From the NCBI GenBank assembly GCA_964640725.1, contig CAZXIJ010000015.1, positions 1 through 64,000 on the forward strand: a stretch of 64,000 bases of DNA, given 5' to 3'. The notes beneath the pieces were generated by a model. It had not been told where the DNA came from, made no database searches, and saw only the letters and a program-made list of their open reading frames with translations. Positions 61,109-64,000 of this stretch are shown one piece after another; positions within the stretch are counted from its first letter, which is position 1; every line of letters starts with the position of its first letter. Position numbers and translations under genes: made by a program. Source of the DNA: CALHVX01 sp964640725. Lineage in GTDB: Bacteria > Pseudomonadota > Gammaproteobacteria > Pseudomonadales > Azotimanducaceae.

Positions 61109-61903
61109 ATGCAGGACCTTTTCTCCATCAAAGGCAAAACCGCGCTCATCACCGGGGGTTCCCGGGGCATCGGCGAGATGATTGCGAACGGCTTTCTCGC
61201 CGCCGGCGCGCGGGTGTACATCAGCTCCCGCAAAGCTGACGTGTGCGACGCGACGGCCAAGCGCCTGAGCGATGCCCACGGCATCGAGTGTTTCTCGATT
61301 CCTGCAAACCTTGCCGAGGTCGAAGGCATCGAGGCGCTGGCCGGGGCACTCAAGGAACGCGAGTCCACCCTGGACATTCTGGTCAACAATGCCGGGGTAT
61401 CCTGGGGCGCGCCGCTCGAGTCGTTCCCGGAGGTTGGCTGGGACAAGGTCATGGACACCAATGTCAAAGGCTACTTCTTCCTGACCCAGCAGCTGCTACC
61501 CCTGCTGCGCGCTGCCGCCACGCCAGATTCCCCGGCCCGGGTCATCAACATCGGCTCCATCGACGGCATCCGCACCCCGGTCTTCGAAACCTTCAGCTAC
61601 GGCCCGTCCAAGGCTGCCGCGCACTACCTGACGCGCGTGCTGGCCGCGCACCTGGCGAAGGACCACATCCGCGTCAACGCCATCGCGCCCGGCCCGTTCC
61701 CGACCTGGATGTTGAGCACCGGTGTTGGCGGCGGCGGCGATGTGGACAACACGGACTGGGACGCGGTGGCGCGCACCAACCCCAGCGGCAGGGTCGGCAC
61801 GCCGGAAGACATTGCGGGCATCGCCATCTTCCTGAGCTCCCGGGCCAGCGCTTTCACGACCGGCGAAGTGATCACCGCCGATGGCGGCTTGACGGTGCAG
61901 TAG
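61109..61903 (+). CDS. SDR family NAD(P)-dependent oxidoreductase, 264 aa
   Basis: Classical SDR: TGGSRGIG (15-22), Arg41 after beta-2 (SSRKAD) favouring NADP, NNAG (93-96), Ser150, Tyr164 and Lys168 (YGPSK), and terminal GEVITADGGLTVQ. The sequence is close to 3-oxoacyl-ACP reductase-like or gluconate 5-dehydrogenase-like SDRs; the substrate is not decidable. Start ATG 61109 leaves the Rossmann fold complete; the longer upstream frame includes the promoter region. Confidence 0.92.
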   Translation: MQDLFSIKGKTALITGGSRGIGEMIANGFLAAGARVYISSRKADVCDATAKRLSDAHGIECFSIPANLAEVEGIEALAGALKERESTLDILVNNAGVSWGAPLESFPEVGWDKVMDTNVKGYFFLTQQLLPLLRAAATPDSPARVINIGSIDGIRTPVFETFSYGPSKAAAHYLTRVLAAHLAKDHIRVNAIAPGPFPTWMLSTGVGGGGDVDNTDWDAVARTNPSGRVGTPEDIAGIAIFLSSRASAFTTGEVITADGGLTVQ

Positions 61904-61924
61904 GACAGTTGTCCGGCCGTCGGC

Positions 61925-62722
61925 TCAGCTGTCTTTGAGCTTGCCGCGGTAGTATTGCTCGCGGCTGTGACTGTGGCCGACATGCTGCAGATTGAACGCT
62001 GCCTGCTGCGCGGTCCAGAAGCCCTGCGCATCCAGCGCCTGGTTTACGGCCATCTTGGCCAGGCGCAGCGCGAAGGCCGGTCGCGTCGAGATCCTGGACG
62101 CAAGCGCGTCCACAGTCTCGCGCAGCTTCGCAGCCGGTACCGCGTGATTGATCATGCCCAGGCGCAAGGCGTCTGCCGCGGGCATAAAGTCTCCGGTAAA
62201 GAGCAGTTCCTTGGCCTTGCGGATACCGAGCTCCCAGGGGTGAGCAAACCACTCCACACCGTTGACGCCGAAGTTGACCGTCGGATCGGCAAAGAGCGCG
62301 TCGTCGGCGGCGACAATCAGATCGCACACCCACATCAGCATCAGCCCTCCGGCAATGGTTTTGCCCTGCACTTCGGCGATCGTTGGCTTGGGCAGATCGT
62401 GCCAGCGCCGGCACATCTTCAGATAGACCTCGTCCTCAAAGGCCAGATGCCCCTCCGCCCCCGGCGCGTCAAAGGGCCCGCCCAGGCCAACCGGTTGCAG
62501 GTCAAAATCGCCGCGGTCCTTGAGGTCATGGCCCGAGGAAAAGTGCGGTCCGGATCCCGCGAGCACGATCACTTTGACCGCGTCATCGTTGGTCGCGCGT
62601 TTCAGCGCCATATCGAGGTCGTAGGTCATTTGCCGGTTCTGCGCATTGCGCACTTCCGGACGGTTCAGGGTGACCCGCGCCACGCTGCCCTCGTGAGTCG
62701 TCTCGTAAAGCACGGTTTCCAT
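61925..62722 (-). CDS. Enoyl-CoA hydratase family protein, 265 aa
   Basis: Crotonase fold: VTLNRPEVRNAQNRQMTYDLDMAL, FSSGHDLKDRGDF (oxyanion loop 1, with SSGHD instead of the usual CAGAD), VQGKTIAGGLMLMWVCDLIVAADDALFADPTVNFGVNGVEWFAHPWELG and C-terminal helices. The missing conserved Glu/Asp pair suggests activity other than standard hydration. Convergent with the SDR gene, 21 bases apart. Substrate unknown. Confidence 0.9.
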   Translation of the reverse strand: METVLYETTHEGSVARVTLNRPEVRNAQNRQMTYDLDMALKRATNDDAVKVIVLAGSGPHFSSGHDLKDRGDFDLQPVGLGGPFDAPGAEGHLAFEDEVYLKMCRRWHDLPKPTIAEVQGKTIAGGLMLMWVCDLIVAADDALFADPTVNFGVNGVEWFAHPWELGIRKAKELLFTGDFMPAADALRLGMINHAVPAAKLRETVDALASRISTRPAFALRLAKMAVNQALDAQGFWTAQQAAFNLQHVGHSHSREQYYRGKLKDS

Positions 62723-62823
62723 GCGCTGTCTCCGGGCCGCTCAGCGGCGTCAGTGATTCTGCGCCCAGCCTACCAGAGCCTGGCGCCCTTCAAGGTGCGC
62801 GTCCCGGAGCGCACACTGCCCGC

Positions 62824-63582
62824 ATGAAAACGCTCGTTGTGCAGTCCCACCGCAGCCCGCTGCCCTACCCCTGGCTAGAGCCCTGCCTCGACTCCGTCCG
62901 GCGCTGGGCCGCAGGGCGCGGCTACGACTATCGCTATCTTGGCGACGAGATCTACGCGCTGCTCGCGGACCTGAACCCCGAGGACAGTACGCTGCTCGAG
63001 CGAGCCCGCGCCCAGCCCGTTGTGGGCAGCGATCTCGCGCGGTTGGCGGCACTGGAAGCCGCGCACCGGGAAGGCTACAGCCGGGCGATCTGGGTCGATG
63101 CCGACGTGCTGCTACTGCCAGCTGCGGACCAATTGGCTCTGCCCAGCGGGCACGGCGTGGGCCGGCAGCTGTGGGTTCAGGCCGGGCGCACTGGCCTGCG
63201 CCTGTCCCGCCAGGTCCACAACGCCTTCATGAGCTTCGACGCGCAAGATCCGCTGCTGCCGTTCTATCGCCGAACCGCGACGGTGCTGCTGCAGGCCCAC
63301 CGGCCGGGGCCCGTGGCGCCCCAGTTCATTGGCCCGAAGCTGCTGACGGCGCTGCACAACATCGCGCAGTTCAACGTCATCGAAAGCGCTGCCATGCTGC
63401 CGCCGCTGGTGGCCCGGGATTGGCTACGCGGGCACGGCGACGCGCTGGCGCGCTATCGAGCTGCCCTGCCCGCTGCGCCGCTGGCGATCAACCTGTGCGG
63501 GTCACTCGCCAGCGACCAGACCGCACTGCAGATAGAGATGCCCGTGCTGGTGGCGCGTCTGCTGGAAAACGGCTTCGACTGA
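62824..63582 (+). CDS. Putative GT-A-fold glycosyltransferase-like protein, 252 aa
   Basis: N-terminus MKTLVVQSHRSP and RAIWVDADVLLLP contain an Asp-x-Asp motif (92-94) after a helix ending HREGYS, the layout of nucleotide-sugar-dependent GT-A enzymes. No signal peptide or transmembrane helix is present. The rest is not matched to a family I know. It lies alone between a hydratase gene and an acyl-CoA dehydrogenase gene, with no sugar-nucleotide genes nearby, so function remains speculative. Confidence 0.6.
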   Translation: MKTLVVQSHRSPLPYPWLEPCLDSVRRWAAGRGYDYRYLGDEIYALLADLNPEDSTLLERARAQPVVGSDLARLAALEAAHREGYSRAIWVDADVLLLPAADQLALPSGHGVGRQLWVQAGRTGLRLSRQVHNAFMSFDAQDPLLPFYRRTATVLLQAHRPGPVAPQFIGPKLLTALHNIAQFNVIESAAMLPPLVARDWLRGHGDALARYRAALPAAPLAINLCGSLASDQTALQIEMPVLVARLLENGFD

Positions 63583-63606
63583 GCGAGTCCCATCTCGAGG
63601 CCCGCC

Positions 63607-64000
63607 TCAGGGCGAGCCGTAGCGCCGTACCAGCTGCTTACCCAAAGCCATCATGTGAACCTGGTCCGGACCGTCGGCCTGCCGGCACCAGCGCGCGTAG
63701 TTGAACGCTTCGGCCATCGGGTAGTCCGCGGTCAGCCCGCCGGCGCCGTGAATCTGCATGCACCGGTCAATGACCGTCTGCGCCATGAGCGGTACGGTAA
63801 TTTTGGCGGCGGCGATAAAGTCGCGCGCATCCTTGGCGCCGAGTTCGTCCACCCGCTGGGCCGTCTTGAGCGTCAGCAACCGCGCCTGTTCAATCTCGCT
63901 GAAGGACTTGGCCAGGTCTTCCAGCACGCTCTGGTGCTGCGACAGCTTGCGGCCAAAGGTCTCGCGCTCTTCACTGCGGCGGCAGGCAAACTCCAGCGCT
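63607..64000 (-). CDS. Acyl-CoA dehydrogenase, C-terminal part (5' end beyond window)
   Basis: The frame is open to the window edge. The C-terminal domain of acyl-CoA dehydrogenases is evident: ALEFACRRSEERETFGRKLSQHQ, LLTLKTAQRVDELGAKDARDFIAAAKITVPLMAQTVIDRCMQIHGAGGLTADYPMAEAFNYARWCRQADGPDQVHMMALGKQ. QIHGAGGL is the FAD-contact loop, and the DGPDQVH stretch resembles the ACAD10/11-like or FadE-type group. The N-terminus is missing only because the window ends. Convergent with the glycosyltransferase-like gene. Confidence 0.93.
   Translation of the reverse strand, partial: ALEFACRRSEERETFGRKLSQHQSVLEDLAKSFSEIEQARLLTLKTAQRVDELGAKDARDFIAAAKITVPLMAQTVIDRCMQIHGAGGLTADYPMAEAFNYARWCRQADGPDQVHMMALGKQLVRRYGSP

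Overview
The window is a high-GC, densely coding bacterial chromosome segment. It carries a partial tRNA-Val, about 50 protein genes and three 100-N scaffold gaps. Gene content points to a free-living aerobic gammaproteobacterium: RdgC, an NAD-type giant glutamate dehydrogenase, CysD/CysNC, glutathione-linked formaldehyde oxidation, many SDR, enoyl-CoA hydratase and acyl-CoA dehydrogenase genes, TonB-type and lipoprotein envelope genes. The N gaps suggest a draft or metagenome-assembled genome. No phage, transposase, integrase, CRISPR array or rRNA was seen, and coding style is uniform throughout.

Layout. 1-6.5 kb: tRNA-Val(GAC), a glycine-zipper lipoprotein, an orphan type IV pilin-like protein, a degenerate GGDEF membrane protein, uvrB, a small acidic-tailed protein and a MATE exporter, followed by a 398-bp gene-free stretch holding two related palindromic elements. 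6.5-11 kb: a three-gene module of histidine kinase, double-receiver regulator and TonB-C/TPR protein. 11-20.5 kb: a PD40-amidohydrolase fusion, a DUF3445 protein, a DUF2254 membrane protein, class I fumarase with a coupled Tat-exported protein, and argE. 20.6-30.9 kb: lipid and aromatic catabolism-like genes (enoyl-CoA hydratase, Rieske oxygenase, SDR, thiolase, isocitrate dehydrogenase), a PQQ dehydrogenase facing a cytochrome lipoprotein pair, and a secreted serine protease. 30.9-41.4 kb: cytoplasmic-type gamma-glutamyltransferase, giant NAD-glutamate dehydrogenase, nitroreductase, S9 peptidase lipoprotein and a DUF6152 protein.

41.4-49.4 kb is the most interesting block, a nine-gene minus-strand directon: dipeptidase lipoprotein, adhC, an acyl-CoA dehydrogenase-like gene, S-formylglutathione hydrolase, an MDR oxidoreductase, two carboxymuconolactone decarboxylase (AhpD-like) proteins, msrA and rdgC. 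The second AhpD-like gene is interrupted by a single in-frame UGA exactly where the second Cys of the CxxC redox motif belongs. It has a strong ribosome site, full downstream homology, an overlap with msrA and a hairpin fitting the bacterial SECIS rules. I predict a CxxU selenoprotein in a formaldehyde/thiol-redox operon.

49.4-64 kb: SnoaL-like, SDR, sterol-desaturase-family, MDR plus DUF3604, cysD-cysNC (CysD carries an unrecognised ~200-residue N-terminal extension), a three-gene operon of two related exported proteins plus an enoyl-CoA hydratase, further SDR and hydratase genes, a GT-A-like protein, and an acyl-CoA dehydrogenase cut by the window edge. All functional calls are by reading sequence motifs; no database search was run.
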